Positions 8,732-18,343 of a stretch of 64,000 nt of DNA are shown here, piece by piece. Position numbers and translations under genes: made by a program. The number at the start of each line of letters is the position of its first letter. Positions within the stretch are counted from its first letter, which is position 1. The stretch comes from Sulfuricurvum sp. GTDB taxonomy: Bacteria > Campylobacterota > Campylobacteria > Campylobacterales > Sulfurimonadaceae. The notes beneath the pieces were generated by a model. It saw nothing but the letters and a program-made list of their open reading frames with translations. It was not told the origin of the DNA and did no database searches. The DNA lies in the NCBI GenBank assembly GCA_030692765.1, contig JAUYUB010000002.1:24735-88734 (forward strand). Reading direction: 5' to 3'.

Positions 8732-10540
8732 ATGGATATCATCGCTATTAAACATAACGATCAGATTTTTGATTTACAAACAGCGCAAAGCTTAGGGCTT
8801 ACAGGAGAAGAGATTGTATTTGACAATTCTCCTGATTCTCTTGAAATTATTCGTCACTCTTGTGCTCATTTATTGGCTGAAGCGATCAAATCACTTTATA
8901 CAGATGCAAAGTTCTTTGTCGGACCGGTTGTTAAAGAGGGTTTTTACTACGATTTTAAAGTCAATGAGCACTTAAGTGAAGAGGATCTTAAGAGTATAGA
9001 AAAAAAGATGCTCGACATAGCTAAGACAAAAGAAAAGATCGAACGCTATGAAATCACCAAAGAGGAAGCTCGTGGTAAATTTGCAGGTGATCACCTCAAA
9101 CAAGCGGTTATGGACCGAATACCAAGTGATGCGATATCAATCTATAAACAAGGTGAGTTCGAAGACTTGTGCCGTGGGCCGCATTTACCAAATGTTGGCT
9201 TGATCCGTTACTTTAAACTTACCAAGATTTCCGGAGCATATTTGGGCGGTGACAGCAAGAACGAGATGCTCACTCGTATCTATGGCATCGCATTCGCAGA
9301 TAAAGAGTCGTTGAAGCTGCATCTTGAGCAAGTAGCAGAAGCAGAAAAACGCGATCATCGTAAAATCGGTGCAGAGATGAAGCTGTTCACATTTCGTGAA
9401 GAAGTAGGGGCTGGTTTTCCTATTTGGCTTCCTGCTGGGGCACGTATGCGTTCACGTTTAGAGCAGCTATTATTTAAAGCACACCGTAAACGCGGTTATG
9501 AGCCAGTTCGTGGTCCTGAGATGCTTAGAAGTGATCTGTGGAAAGTAAGCGGTCACTATCAAAATTACGGTGAAAATATGTACTTCACTAATATTGATGA
9601 GATAGAGTTCGGCGTAAAACCGATGAACTGTGTCGGACATATCAAAGTGTATGAACATGACTTGCGTTCATACCGTGATTTGCCGCTTAAATACTTTGAG
9701 TATGGTATTGTTCATCGTCATGAGATGACGGGAGCATTGCACGGATTATTCCGTGTGCGCGAGTTTACGCAAGATGATGCCCATATTTTTTGTACCGCAG
9801 ATCAGATTGAAGAGCAGATTATCGAAGTCGTTGATTTTGTTGATAAGATTATGAGCACATTTCAGTTTAACTACAAGATGATGATCTCTACCAAACCTGA
9901 AAAAGCGGTTGGTGATGATGCAGTTTGGGAAATCTCTACTAATGCGCTTAAAAATGCGATGGACAAAAACAAACTTGCTTATGAGATAGATGAGGGGGGT
10001 GGAGCATTCTACGGTCCTAAGATCGATATTAAGATCACCGATGCAATCGGACGAGAATGGCAGTGTGGAACGATACAACTCGATTTCAATCTTCCTGAGC
10101 GTTTTGAGCTGGAATATAATGGAGAAGAGAACAGTAAAATACAGCCGGTTATGATTCACCGAGCCATTTTAGGTTCCTTTGAGCGTTTTATTGGTATATT
10201 GACAGAGCATTACGCTGGAGAATTTCCAATGTTTATCGCGCCTACGCAGGTTGCGATTGTCCCGATAGCTGAAACTCACGTTGAATATGCTAAAGAATTG
10301 GGAAATAAGCTGATTGACATGGGTGCAGATTATGAGATTTTCGATAAAAACGACAGTCTCAATAAGCGTATCCGAACGGCAGAAAAGGGTCGTGTTCCAA
10401 TGATCATCGTTTTAGGCGATGAAGAAGTGAACTCTAAATGTGTTGCGGTGCGTGATCGTAGAACGCGCGAACAATACAATCTTAGTGAGAATGAGTTTCT
10501 TGCTTTGATCAAAGAAAAAATCAATGAGGTAAATTTTTGA
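8732..10540 (+). CDS. thrS: Threonyl-tRNA synthetase
   Basis: A class II aminoacyl-tRNA synthetase that charges tRNA-Thr. At 602 residues it is shorter than the ~640-residue E. coli enzyme because the N-terminal TGS-like domain is reduced. The editing domain carries [12 protein letters not shown] near residue 42 and CRGPHLPN around 148. The catalytic core shows [17 protein letters not shown] and [10 protein letters not shown]. The C-terminal anticodon-binding domain ends with GDEE and VAVRDRR. The last codon overlaps the infC start, a pairing conserved in many bacteria. Confidence 0.97.
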   Translation: MDIIAIKHNDQIFDLQTAQSLGLTGEEIVFDNSPDSLEIIRHSCAHLLAEAIKSLYTDAKFFVGPVVKEGFYYDFKVNEHLSEEDLKSIEKKMLDIAKTKEKIERYEITKEEARGKFAGDHLKQAVMDRIPSDAISIYKQGEFEDLCRGPHLPNVGLIRYFKLTKISGAYLGGDSKNEMLTRIYGIAFADKESLKLHLEQVAEAEKRDHRKIGAEMKLFTFREEVGAGFPIWLPAGARMRSRLEQLLFKAHRKRGYEPVRGPEMLRSDLWKVSGHYQNYGENMYFTNIDEIEFGVKPMNCVGHIKVYEHDLRSYRDLPLKYFEYGIVHRHEMTGALHGLFRVREFTQDDAHIFCTADQIEEQIIEVVDFVDKIMSTFQFNYKMMISTKPEKAVGDDAVWEISTNALKNAMDKNKLAYEIDEGGGAFYGPKIDIKITDAIGREWQCGTIQLDFNLPERFELEYNGEENSKIQPVMIHRAILGSFERFIGILTEHYAGEFPMFIAPTQVAIVPIAETHVEYAKELGNKLIDMGADYEIFDKNDSLNKRIRTAEKGRVPMIIVLGDEEVNSKCVAVRDRRTREQYNLSENEFLALIKEKINEVNF

Positions 10541-11067
10541 TTAAAAAACAAGACCGAGTCCAAATGAATGAAGACATCAGGGTACCAGAGGTACGCTGTG
10601 TCGTTGACGGTGGTGAAGCATTAGGCGTTGTATCGATTAAAGAAGCGATGGATAAAGCAAATGAGTTGGGACTTGATCTCGTACTAATATCTCCTGATGC
10701 TAAGCCGCCAGTGGCAAAAATCATGGACTATGGTAAGTTTTATTACCAAGAAGAGAAAAAGAAAAAAGAAGCACGTAAGAAGCAAACTAAGATCGAAGTC
10801 AAAGAGATCAAGCTTTCAGTCAAGATTGCAGACAACGATATCGGGTATAAAGTAAAACATGCCCGTGAGTTCTTAGAAGAAGGCAAACATGTTCACTTTC
10901 GTGTTTTCCTGCGTGGGCGTGAAATGGCACATCCAGAGGCTGCTGCAGCTGTTTTACAGCGTGTTTGGCCTATGGTTGAAGATGTTGGTACAATGTACAA
11001 AGCGCCAGCCATGGAAGGACGTTATTGCAATATGATGATCCTTCCAAAGAAAGACGAAAAAAAGTAG
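10537..11067 (+). CDS. infC: Translation initiation factor IF-3 (non-AUG start)
   Basis: IF-3 binds the 30S subunit and enforces start-codon fidelity. The protein matches from [13 protein letters not shown] through [16 protein letters not shown], the lysine-rich linker and the C domain with [10 protein letters not shown]. No ATG exists at the expected N terminus. The only candidates are TTG at 10537 and the adjoining ATT at 10540, preceded by GAGG at 10526-10529. Rare start codons on infC allow autoregulation in E. coli, where the codon is AUU. Spacing favours TTG here, but ATT is possible. The start overlaps the thrS stop. Confidence 0.95.
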   Translation: MIKKQDRVQMNEDIRVPEVRCVVDGGEALGVVSIKEAMDKANELGLDLVLISPDAKPPVAKIMDYGKFYYQEEKKKKEARKKQTKIEVKEIKLSVKIADNDIGYKVKHAREFLEEGKHVHFRVFLRGREMAHPEAAAAVLQRVWPMVEDVGTMYKAPAMEGRYCNMMILPKKDEKK

Positions 11068-11100
11068 TTTTACCCCCTCTCATTTCTTCGTTCCCATTTC

Positions 11101-11184
11101 TCCCGCATATCTGCGGGAAGCTTTAGGGGATTGCAAAGGACACATGCGTCCTTGCCACTAAAATGGGCTTTGCCCATTTTAGTG
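11101..11184. other. Three consecutive RNA hairpins between infC and rpmI
   Basis: Hairpin 1 at 11101-11118 has 7-bp arms TCCCGCA/TGCGGGA. Hairpin 2 at 11136-11153 has arms AAGGAC/GTCCTT, extendable with one bulge. Hairpin 3 at 11156-11184 is a perfect 13-bp stem with a TTT loop. No U-tract follows hairpin 3, so it is not a textbook intrinsic terminator. The cluster separates infC from a new promoter for rpmI, genes usually co-transcribed. Confidence 0.6.
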
Positions 11185-11215
11185 CGTAACATCAGTAAAT
11201 AAAGCTTTTCTATGG

Positions 11216-11221
11216 TATAAT
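11216..11221 (+). promoter_or_regulatory. -10 box for rpmI-rplT
   Basis: Perfect TATAAT 40 bases before the rpmI start, followed by a short leader and the Shine-Dalgarno AAAGGA. It indicates that the two ribosomal protein genes have their own transcription start, apart from infC. Confidence 0.55.
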
Positions 11222-11261
11222 CCGCGTCTCGTTTAGAGAATTTTAGCAAAGGATCAAGTCG

Positions 11262-11456
11262 ATGCCAAAAATGAAATCGGTTAAAGGGGCTGTAAAACGC
11301 TTCAAAATTAAGAAAAATGGCACTGTCAAACGTGGTACTGCATTTCGTAGTCACATTTTGACCAAACAAGATGCTGGAACTCGACGTGGACAAAACACTC
11401 CTAAAGTGGTTGCTGCTGTCGATGTTAAAAACATCAAAAAGATGATCGTACGCTAA
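11262..11456 (+). CDS. rpmI: 50S ribosomal protein L35
   Basis: A 64-residue, strongly basic ribosomal protein of normal length. It begins [15 protein letters not shown] and contains the usual [14 protein letters not shown] block. The pairing with rplT is universal in bacteria. A Shine-Dalgarno AAAGGA lies about 8 bases upstream. Confidence 0.95.
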   Translation: MPKMKSVKGAVKRFKIKKNGTVKRGTAFRSHILTKQDAGTRRGQNTPKVVAAVDVKNIKKMIVR

Positions 11457-11476
11457 TTTAGCATACCGTTAACCCT

Positions 11477-11513
11477 CCAGACTAGTCTGGGCAAGTCCGC
11501 AAAGCGGCACCCA
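11477..11513 (+). promoter_or_regulatory. Structured leader between rpmI and rplT with competing stems
   Basis: The 14-base palindrome CCAGACTAGTCTGG (11477-11490) can fold on itself. Its last bases also form the 5' arm of a second hairpin, TGGG (11488-11491) pairing with CCCA (11510-11513), enclosing CCGC-AAA-GCGG. The two folds exclude each other. L20 controls its own operon by binding mRNA in other bacteria, so this is a candidate L20-responsive leader, by inference only. Confidence 0.4.
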
Positions 11514-11555
11514 CTCATTATATTTGAAATGAAACGGGTAAAGAAAGGAAAAAAA

Positions 11556-11909
11556 ATGCCAAGAGTAAAAACAGGTGTCGTAAGACACAGACGTCATAAG
11601 AAAGTCTTGAAGCTAGCACGTGGTTTCTACAGTGGAAGACGTAAACATTTCCGTAAAGCGAAAGAGCAATTAGAGCGTAGTATGCAGTACGCGTTCCGCG
11701 ATCGTAAACAGAAAAAACGCGAATTTCGTAAATTGTGGATTATCCGTATCAATGCGGCATGCCGTCTAAATGGTATGAACTACTCAAACTTCATGAACGG
11801 CCTTAAACGTGCCAACATCGAACTTGATCGTAAAATTCTCGCTGACATGGCTATGAATGATGCTAAAGCATTTACTGCTTTAACCGCTCAATCACAAGCA
11901 GCACTCTAA
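11556..11909 (+). CDS. rplT: 50S ribosomal protein L20
   Basis: L20 binds 23S rRNA early in 50S assembly. The 117-residue sequence starts [16 protein letters not shown] and includes [18 protein letters not shown] and [15 protein letters not shown], all diagnostic. I use the ATG at 11556, which directly follows AAAGGAAA; an in-frame ATG at 11529 would add nine lysine-rich residues not seen in the family. An intrinsic terminator follows immediately. Confidence 0.96.
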   Translation: MPRVKTGVVRHRRHKKVLKLARGFYSGRRKHFRKAKEQLERSMQYAFRDRKQKKREFRKLWIIRINAACRLNGMNYSNFMNGLKRANIELDRKILADMAMNDAKAFTALTAQSQAAL

Positions 11910-11913
11910 AGAA

Positions 11914-11936
11914 GAAAGACCCACGGGTCTTTTTCT
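11914..11936 (+). terminator. Intrinsic terminator after rplT
   Basis: AAAGACCC pairs with GGGTCTTT in a tight hairpin that runs into TTTTTCTCTCT. It lies 5 bases after the rplT stop and faces the convergent lipoprotein gene. Confidence 0.8.
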
Positions 11937-11942
11937 CTCTTC

Positions 11943-12194
11943 TTACTTAAGAATCTTATAACCTTTTTTCTCTAGACACTCTTTACACTCAACTGTTATT
12001 GTTGCTGTTGATGCTTTATCCGCGTCTTTTAGGTCATAATAACGGCATTCTGAAAAATCAGCCTTTGCACGTGCTTCACTGTGTCCCTCAGGACAAATCA
12101 TACCATTGATCATTAATTGCTTGTTGGAGCATCCACAGAGCGTTACAATGAGCATTACAGCTGTCATGGCAGCAATAGTGAGTGATTTAGTCAT
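11943..12194 (-). CDS. Small lipoprotein of unknown function, coupled to thyX
   Basis: An 83-residue secreted protein with an N-terminal signal segment and lipobox LCGC, so the Cys after it should be lipidated by Lgt and LspA. The mature part has four more cysteines (ICPEGH, SECRY, VECKECLEKK), two of them in a CKEC pair, hinting at a metal site or disulfides. I place the start at the ATG at 12194, overlapping the thyX stop by 8 bases; the open frame extends further upstream but only antisense or out of frame to thyX. I know no function. Confidence 0.65.
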   Translation of the reverse strand: MTKSLTIAAMTAVMLIVTLCGCSNKQLMINGMICPEGHSEARAKADFSECRYYDLKDADKASTATITVECKECLEKKGYKILK

Positions 12195-12813
12195 GGGTGG
12201 TTTCCTTGAGAGAGTTTTCGAAGAGATAACGGTGATCACTCGGGAGTGCTTCATATACCATATTGGCAAGATCACGTATTTCCCATAATGCAGCTTTGTC
12301 ACTGCGAAGAGAGATAAAATTTTGCAGACTGCGCGCATTGATGGTCCATGATAGCTCTGTCTTGTAGCTTTCAGGCAAACAATATTTTGCTCGGTCATTG
12401 CTGATTCCTGCAACCAATACGGTTCGAAGGTTTTCAAGCGCGCGAATACTCATTTCATCAACAATCTCAACGCCGGTCATTACCAAGTACTTTTCAGCGC
12501 GTGATATGTCATCTAGGGCAAATGTTGCTTCGTCTTTCAGTTCTTTGAGAGTATAGCGGGTACTTTTTACAGATAAAGATGCCATACGGTGACGGGCTAG
12601 CTCTTGGAGTAATGCACGGCTGATACCTTCGAGATAAAAACTGTATACGAGGTGTTCAAGAGTAGAAGCGTGTTTGAATTTATTGCCAACGCGATCGATC
12701 AGTGCGCGATCTTTTTCTCCGCCATTGTCACTATTATCAAAACTTTGCCAACAAGTGCGGATTGCATCTGCACAGACTACGAGAGGGGTATGGTGATGTA
12801 ATGTTGCTTTCAT
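12187..12813 (-). CDS. thyX: Flavin-dependent thymidylate synthase ThyX
   Basis: ThyX makes dTMP from dUMP using FAD and methylene-tetrahydrofolate. The 208-residue protein carries the signature RHRMASLSVKSTRY, matching RHRxxSxNxxSxRY with Ser in place of the usual Asn. The downstream SLQNFISLRSDKAALWEIRDLA block is also typical. ThyX replaces ThyA in many Campylobacterota. It is transcribed away from rnj and reads into the small lipoprotein gene. Confidence 0.95.
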   Translation of the reverse strand: MKATLHHHTPLVVCADAIRTCWQSFDNSDNGGEKDRALIDRVGNKFKHASTLEHLVYSFYLEGISRALLQELARHRMASLSVKSTRYTLKELKDEATFALDDISRAEKYLVMTGVEIVDEMSIRALENLRTVLVAGISNDRAKYCLPESYKTELSWTINARSLQNFISLRSDKAALWEIRDLANMVYEALPSDHRYLFENSLKETTHD

Positions 12814-12884
12814 GAATCTAGTATAGCGTAGGTGGGTTTAAAAAAGGTAACGAAGGAGAGTGTAAAAGACGCTTTATGCGTCTT

Positions 12885-15020
12885 TTACATCACGAAAACG
12901 TGAGGAACGATGAGTGGGTATTTTTTCATTTTACGATAGATGTGCTTGCGAACGACTTGGCGCAAGTCATTTTCAAGCGCTTTTGGATTTTCAATAAGTC
13001 CTGGTTTGAGATTCAACAGGAAGTGCTCAAGTACATCTTCCATCTCTGCGGCAAATGCTTTGTCATTACGATCGGCTACTAGACCGAAGCTCGTAACGAG
13101 CGGTTTGGAAAGTAGACGTGAATCGGCAGTACTGACTTGCGCCACAAGAACTACCATCCCCTCACTCGCCATTTTCTGACGGTCGATGACGATGTCATCT
13201 TCGATCTGGTGATTGTTTTGGTTGTCGATATACGTTTTCCCCGTTTTAACGGTTTTAGACTTACGCATCATTTTACTGCTGACTTCCATACAGTCGCCAT
13301 CGCTCATCAAGAGGATATTGCGCTCTGGAACACCACACGCAATCGCTGTATCACGGTGCTTCATGATGTGGTTATACTCACCATGAATCGGCAAGAAGAA
13401 TTTAGGATTTGTGAGGCGAAGCATAAGTTTTTGCTCCTCCATGCTTGCGTGTCCTGATACGTGGATATCACGATCATTGGCAACACGAGCACCAGCACGT
13501 TGTAAATAGTTCAACATACCTGAAATAGATCCTTCGTTACCCGGAATAGCACGAGCAGAGAGAACGATCAAATCAGTTGGTTTGATCTTGATATGTCGGT
13601 GCTCACCAATCGCCATACGGAAAAGGGCTGAACTTGGTTCGCCCTGACTTCCGGTAGTAATAATCAAGACGTCTTTGTCGTTCATGCGGTTTGCTTCTTC
13701 AGCATCCACGAAAATGTTTTTAGGCAGTTTGATGTACTCATACTGCATTGCGATCTCGAGATTACGTTCCATGGATCGTCCGATAACACAAATCTTACGA
13801 TTGCATTTCATCCCATACTGGATAGCTTGGTAAACACGGTGAATGTTTGAGCTAAAGGTAGACATAATGATACGTCCCTCAGCTTTTGAGAAGATACGGT
13901 CAAATCCAGGGGCAACTGCAAGTTCACTTGGAGTCCATTCTTTGTTGTATGAGTTTGTTGAGTCACTCATAAGACACAGAACCCCTTTTTCACCGTAGTG
14001 AGCAAGACGGTGAATATCTGCAGTATAACCATCTACTGGCGTGAAATCGATTTTGAAGTCACCTGTATGGATGATAGTTCCTGCTTTGGTTGTGATTGCC
14101 AATGAACTCGAATCGATGATCGAGTGGGTCATGTGCATCCACTCGATGTCAAAATCATTACCGATGCGGTAGACTTCTCGTTTTACGATCGGGTTGAAAT
14201 AGCGACGGAAATCACGCATGTGATGTTCGTCAAATTTGTTACCAATCATGGCAAGTGGAAGTGGTGTCCCGTAAATAGGAAATTGCATCTCTTTGAAAAA
14301 ATACGGTACGGCACCAATATGGTCCTCGTGAGCGTGCGTGATGATGATGGCGACAATCTTTTTACGAATTTCACGTAGGTAAGTGAAATCAGGTACCAAG
14401 ATATCTACACCGTGCATCTCTTCATTGGGAAAACTCATTCCAATATCAATAATGATTGCTTCGTTTTCGGTTTCAATAACGGTGATATTTCCGCCGATTT
14501 CACCTAATCCGCCCAATGGGGTGATCTTGACTTTTTCATTGTTGTCTAAATTGAGTTTTAGATGCGGGTTAAGACGATTTTTGTGCACTTCTTGATTTTT
14601 TAATACAAAGTCACGTAAGTTCGTGTCAATCGGTGCGCTTCCTGAACCACGACGGCCGCCACGGCCGCCACCGCTACGCTGTGGACGTGCATTGTTTTCA
14701 CTCTCGGTCGATAAGTCGGTTGCGCTGTCGCTAGGAGCTGGGTTGCGAATCAAATGATTCGTACGAGGAGGCTGGTTATCGTTACGCGGTGGACGATTGT
14801 CTTGGCGCGGTGGACGATTGTCTTGTCTTGGTGGACGATTGTCCTGTCTTGGAGGACGGTTGTCTTGCCCTTCTCTTGGCGCGCCTTCTTCGCTGCTTCC
14901 TTCTGGACGATTGTTGTTTCTTGGTCTAAAAGGTCTTCGGTTATCATTACGTGGAGGGCGGTTCTCGCCTTGAGGACGAGTGTCTGCTTGTGATTGAGAT
15001 TCGTTGTTTTCGTCTGCCAT
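12885..15020 (-). CDS. rnj: Ribonuclease J with long repeat-rich N-terminal extension
   Basis: RNase J is a metallo-beta-lactamase/beta-CASP enzyme with endo- and 5' exonuclease activity in mRNA decay and rRNA maturation. The core starts near residue 165 (KITPLGGLGEIGGN), with the metal motif ITHAHEDHIG, then HTGDFKIDFTPV, the beta-CASP block FSSNIHRV and SGHASMEEQKLM, and the C-terminal dimerisation domain. At 711 residues it is about 150 longer than Bacillus RNase J. The excess is a disordered, Arg/Asn/Pro-rich N terminus with DNRPPRQ repeats and an RGG patch. Helicobacter RNase J also has an N-terminal extension, so this is likely native. Confidence 0.95.
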   Translation of the reverse strand: MADENNESQSQADTRPQGENRPPRNDNRRPFRPRNNNRPEGSSEEGAPREGQDNRPPRQDNRPPRQDNRPPRQDNRPPRNDNQPPRTNHLIRNPAPSDSATDLSTESENNARPQRSGGGRGGRRGSGSAPIDTNLRDFVLKNQEVHKNRLNPHLKLNLDNNEKVKITPLGGLGEIGGNITVIETENEAIIIDIGMSFPNEEMHGVDILVPDFTYLREIRKKIVAIIITHAHEDHIGAVPYFFKEMQFPIYGTPLPLAMIGNKFDEHHMRDFRRYFNPIVKREVYRIGNDFDIEWMHMTHSIIDSSSLAITTKAGTIIHTGDFKIDFTPVDGYTADIHRLAHYGEKGVLCLMSDSTNSYNKEWTPSELAVAPGFDRIFSKAEGRIIMSTFSSNIHRVYQAIQYGMKCNRKICVIGRSMERNLEIAMQYEYIKLPKNIFVDAEEANRMNDKDVLIITTGSQGEPSSALFRMAIGEHRHIKIKPTDLIVLSARAIPGNEGSISGMLNYLQRAGARVANDRDIHVSGHASMEEQKLMLRLTNPKFFLPIHGEYNHIMKHRDTAIACGVPERNILLMSDGDCMEVSSKMMRKSKTVKTGKTYIDNQNNHQIEDDIVIDRQKMASEGMVVLVAQVSTADSRLLSKPLVTSFGLVADRNDKAFAAEMEDVLEHFLLNLKPGLIENPKALENDLRQVVRKHIYRKMKKYPLIVPHVFVM
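14785..14867 (-). repeat. 21-bp in-frame tandem repeat coding DNRPPRQ heptads in RNase J
   Basis: About four imperfect 21-bp units each encode the heptad DNRPPRQ (the last ending in N). Units are close enough at the DNA level for recombination or slippage to change copy number without breaking the frame. Confidence 0.75.
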
Positions 15021-15105
15021 GGTAATCCTTTATTAAATTATTGGTTATGTATATAAGTGTATAAAATTTACGATCGATACTAGCCGTTTATCAGTCAAAA
15101 AATGA

Positions 15106-15882
15106 CTATTGTAATAGGGCGTAGAGTCGGTGAAAGTCAGAGGTGCTAAGCTGATGAGGTCGGATGGTGCGTTCGAGTTCAAGCGTTTCAAAGGCCTGAG
15201 TCACAGCGGTTCCATCATAGCGTGCAGTGAGATTTTTGTAAAGAGTTTTGCGAGGTTGTGTAAACGCTATTCGTAGCATTTCCTCAAATTCTTCACCAGT
15301 ACGATTCGCCGTTTTTCGAATAAGCAGTACGGCAGAATCGACTTTTGGAGCAGGTTCAAACGCAGTAGGCGGAACATGGAGGACGATTTCAACGTCTGCC
15401 ACGCTCTGTGCTATTACGCTAAGGGCTCCAAAAGCTCTCTCGTTGGGTGTAGCGGAGAATTTTTCCGCTACTTCACGCTGAATCATGACAAGCATATTTT
15501 TACACGCCGGATCGGCGAGGGCTTTTAGTATGATGTTCGTAGCGATGTAATAAGGCAAGTTTGCCACTAAATCGTACGGTTCATCCAAAAGCTCACTCTT
15601 CCAGGTTTCCAACACATCTCCGCATCGGAGTGTGAGTTTACTGGTAGCGATTGCATCGGCAAATTGGTGCTGTAAATGCTTGCACAAGTCGGTATCGACC
15701 TCAAAAGCGGTAACACTTTTGACATCAACTAAATACTTAGTTAAATCACCTAATCCAGGCCCGATCTCCGCAACGCGGTGAGGGGTAAGGGGCATCGATT
15801 GGATGATTTGGGCTACAACGCTCTCGTCACGTAAAAAATTCTGACCAAATCTTTTCTTGGCTATCGTGGCACGGTTCTGCAT
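15106..15882 (-). CDS. rsmA: 16S rRNA dimethyladenosine transferase RsmA (KsgA)
   Basis: RsmA dimethylates two adjacent adenosines near the 3' end of 16S rRNA. The 258-residue protein begins with KKRFGQNFLRDESVV, then the SAM motif VAEIGPGLGDLTKYL and the catalytic NLPYY, all characteristic. It lies upstream of rnj on the same strand with about 85 bases between, a pair seen in other Campylobacterota. The two may share a transcript. Confidence 0.96.
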   Translation of the reverse strand: MQNRATIAKKRFGQNFLRDESVVAQIIQSMPLTPHRVAEIGPGLGDLTKYLVDVKSVTAFEVDTDLCKHLQHQFADAIATSKLTLRCGDVLETWKSELLDEPYDLVANLPYYIATNIILKALADPACKNMLVMIQREVAEKFSATPNERAFGALSVIAQSVADVEIVLHVPPTAFEPAPKVDSAVLLIRKTANRTGEEFEEMLRIAFTQPRKTLYKNLTARYDGTAVTQAFETLELERTIRPHQLSTSDFHRLYALLQ

Positions 15883-15946
15883 TCTTTGGAGTATATCTAA
15901 TAAAGTCTAAATATAAAAGTAAATAAATAAATTAGTGAAGAGGCGA

Positions 15947-15952
15947 TATACT
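15947..15952 (+). promoter_or_regulatory. -10 box for hisF operon
   Basis: TATACT 31 bases before the hisF ATG, in the divergent AT-rich gap between rsmA and hisF. No convincing -35 box. Confidence 0.4.
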
Positions 15953-15982
15953 ATTAGAATTACAGTAGAAGATTGGAAGAGT

Positions 15983-16741
15983 ATGGAATATTTCGCTAAA
16001 CGGATTATCCCCTGTTTGGACGTTAAAGACGGACGAGTGGTTAAGGGAGTTAATTTTGTCGGGCTAAAAGATGCAGGCGACCCTGTAGAAGTAGCAAAAC
16101 GCTACAATGAGGAAGGGGCGGATGAGCTCACTTTTTTAGATATTACTGCTTCTCATGAGGAGCGTGACACCATTGTGCACATTGTCGAACAAGTGGCACG
16201 TGAAGTTTTTATCCCTCTCACGGTTGGAGGCGGGATACGGGAACTCAATGATATCTACCGTCTTTTAAATGTGGGGTGTGACAAAGTAAGTATTAACTCC
16301 GCAGCGATAAAACGTCCTGGATTTATTGACGAAGGGGCGAAACGATTTGGCGCACAATGCATTGTCGTGGCCATTGATGTGAAACGCACGGGGGATCAGT
16401 GGAATGTTTATCTTAATGGCGGCCGTGTCGATACGGGGATAAATGCACTTGAATGGGCAAAAGAGGTGGTTGACCGCGGTGCGGGAGAGATATTGCTGAC
16501 CTCGATGGATGCTGATGGGACCAAAGCCGGTTTTGATCTCTCGATAACGGAACAGATAAGTCATGCCGTGAATGTTCCCGTGATCGCCAGTGGAGGCGCA
16601 GGGACGATGGAGCATATCAAAGAGGCGTTTGAACATGGTGCGGATGCGGCATTGGCTGCCAGCATTTTTCATTACAAAGAGATTGATATAATGGATTTGA
16701 AACGTTATTTACGTGATAACGGGATTGCGGTGCGATTATGA
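15983..16741 (+). CDS. hisF: Imidazole glycerol phosphate synthase cyclase subunit HisF
   Basis: HisF uses ammonia from HisH to close the imidazole ring and release AICAR in histidine synthesis. The 252-residue (beta/alpha)8 barrel shows [17 protein letters not shown] with the catalytic Asp, the mid-barrel VAIDVKR containing the second catalytic Asp, and phosphate loops GGGIRE and ASGGAG. I choose the ATG at 15983, giving the family's usual length and a GGAAGAG Shine-Dalgarno; the frame stays open 16 codons further up. Its stop overlaps the next gene (ATGA). No other his genes are nearby. Confidence 0.96.
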   Translation: MEYFAKRIIPCLDVKDGRVVKGVNFVGLKDAGDPVEVAKRYNEEGADELTFLDITASHEERDTIVHIVEQVAREVFIPLTVGGGIRELNDIYRLLNVGCDKVSINSAAIKRPGFIDEGAKRFGAQCIVVAIDVKRTGDQWNVYLNGGRVDTGINALEWAKEVVDRGAGEILLTSMDADGTKAGFDLSITEQISHAVNVPVIASGGAGTMEHIKEAFEHGADAALAASIFHYKEIDIMDLKRYLRDNGIAVRL

Positions 16742-17274
16742 TTTTATGCGCAGGCAATAACGAGACGTTTGATTTTGCGACCCCGATAGGGGTGGGTTTG
16801 GTGGACAGTGCGATGAGTTTAACGCGTATTTGTCTAACAGACAAACCCGACTTTATTCTTTTCGTCGGCAGTGCCGGCAGTTACGGTGACCATAACATCC
16901 ATGACATCGTGGAGTCTAAAACAGCGGCTAACATTGAGTTAGGTTTCTTAGATAAAAGTGCTTATACACCGATTGACAACGTCATATCTGCACAAACGGA
17001 AAATATCAAAGATGTTATGGTGAACTCTTCTAACTATATCACGACGAGCAAGGGTGCGATGGAACAAATGAGAGCACTTGGGCTGGGGATTGAAAACATG
17101 GAGTTTTTCGCGGTTATGCGTGTTGCGCAAGTGTTTGGGATTCCTGCGGGCGGTGTTTTTTGCATAACGAACTATTGTGATGCTAACGCGCATCGGGATT
17201 TTATCGCTAATCATGGATTTGCGAAAGTATTGCTAAAAGCCCATTTGGAAGAGAAAGGGATACTTCGTGGGTAA
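16738..17274 (+). CDS. Nucleoside phosphorylase / nucleosidase-like protein
   Basis: A 178-residue cytoplasmic protein related to the PNP/UDP phosphorylase superfamily but shorter than the usual 230-280 residues. FVGSAGSYG near residue 42 corresponds to the GTAGG-type phosphate or ribose loop. [20 protein letters not shown] near 121 matches the EMEG-type ribose-binding helix, and [12 protein letters not shown] follows. The exact substrate cannot be read from the sequence. It is translationally coupled to both hisF upstream and rlmN downstream. Confidence 0.75.
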   Translation: MILCAGNNETFDFATPIGVGLVDSAMSLTRICLTDKPDFILFVGSAGSYGDHNIHDIVESKTAANIELGFLDKSAYTPIDNVISAQTENIKDVMVNSSNYITTSKGAMEQMRALGLGIENMEFFAVMRVAQVFGIPAGGVFCITNYCDANAHRDFIANHGFAKVLLKAHLEEKGILRG

Positions 17275-18343
17275 GTTGTGTTTGCTGGACTATACCAAAG
17301 CAGAACTCTCCTCCATGGTGAAACCTTCGTTTCGCTCCAAGCAGATTTGGAATTGGATCTACCATCAATACGCCACAAGTTTTGATCAGATGCAAAACCT
17401 TCCAAAGGCGATGCGTGAAGAATTGACCAATACCTATGAGATCATGCCGCTGAAAATCGCCCGAAAAGAGTGCTCGAGTGATGGGACGATCAAATATCTG
17501 TTTGAACTGCGTGATGGAAAGACCATTGAGACGGTCTGGCTTAAGATGAAAGATGAGAGCATTGACGATGAAGGCAATATTGAGCATGAAGCCCGTTTTA
17601 CCGTGTGTGTTTCGACGCAAGTGGGATGCAAAGTAGGCTGCTCGTTTTGTCTGACTGCCAAGGGGGGATTTACCCGTGATTTGAGTGCCGGTGAAATCGT
17701 AGCACAGGTTTTGGCGGTTAAAATAGACAATAACCTCGCGGCGCATCGACGGCTTAATATCGTCTACATGGGGATGGGAGAACCGTTGGACAATCTGGAT
17801 AATTTGGCCAAAGCGATCACCATCTTCAAAGACGAGGATGGTTTGAGCATTTCAGGAAAACGGCAAACGGTATCTACGAGCGGATTGAGTACAAAGATTG
17901 ACAAACTCGGAGAGATGGACTTGGGTGTTCACATCGCTATTTCACTGCATGCAGTTGACGATGAGTTGCGCAGTGAGCTCATTCCGATGAACAAAGCGTA
18001 TAATATCGCCTCCATTATCGATGCCGTCAAACGATTTCCGATTGATACACGCAAACGGGTGATGTTTGAATATTTGGTGATCAAAAATAAAAATGACGAT
18101 CTGGTTTCGGCTAAAAAATTGGTGAAACTTTTGCACGGGATAAAAGCCAAAGTGAATCTTATCTTTTTTAATCCTTATCCAGGAAGCGATTATGAGCGTC
18201 CCACACGTGCCGATATGGTTAAATTTAAAGAGTACTTGGAGACACACGGTGTGTTGTGTACGATACGTGATTCCAAGGGGCTGGATATCAGTGCCGCATG
18301 CGGTCAGTTAAAAGAAAAAGAGTTAAGTGAGGTTATGCAATGA
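17267..18343 (+). CDS. rlmN: Dual-specificity 23S rRNA/tRNA methyltransferase RlmN
   Basis: A radical SAM enzyme that methylates C2 of A2503 in 23S rRNA and A37 of some tRNAs. It contains the radical SAM cluster motif CKVGCSFC near residue 125, followed by [28 protein letters not shown] and the C-terminal methyl-carrying cysteine in SAACGQL. The start is GTG at 17267, inside the last codons of the nucleosidase-like gene. Length 358 is normal. The stop overlaps a microprotein gene. Confidence 0.96.
   Translation: MGKLCLLDYTKAELSSMVKPSFRSKQIWNWIYHQYATSFDQMQNLPKAMREELTNTYEIMPLKIARKECSSDGTIKYLFELRDGKTIETVWLKMKDESIDDEGNIEHEARFTVCVSTQVGCKVGCSFCLTAKGGFTRDLSAGEIVAQVLAVKIDNNLAAHRRLNIVYMGMGEPLDNLDNLAKAITIFKDEDGLSISGKRQTVSTSGLSTKIDKLGEMDLGVHIAISLHAVDDELRSELIPMNKAYNIASIIDAVKRFPIDTRKRVMFEYLVIKNKNDDLVSAKKLVKLLHGIKAKVNLIFFNPYPGSDYERPTRADMVKFKEYLETHGVLCTIRDSKGLDISAACGQLKEKELSEVMQ

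Noticed and set aside
11156..11184. Intrinsic terminator after infC
   Set aside because: The 13-bp stem is strong, but the following bases GCGTAACATC contain no U-tract.
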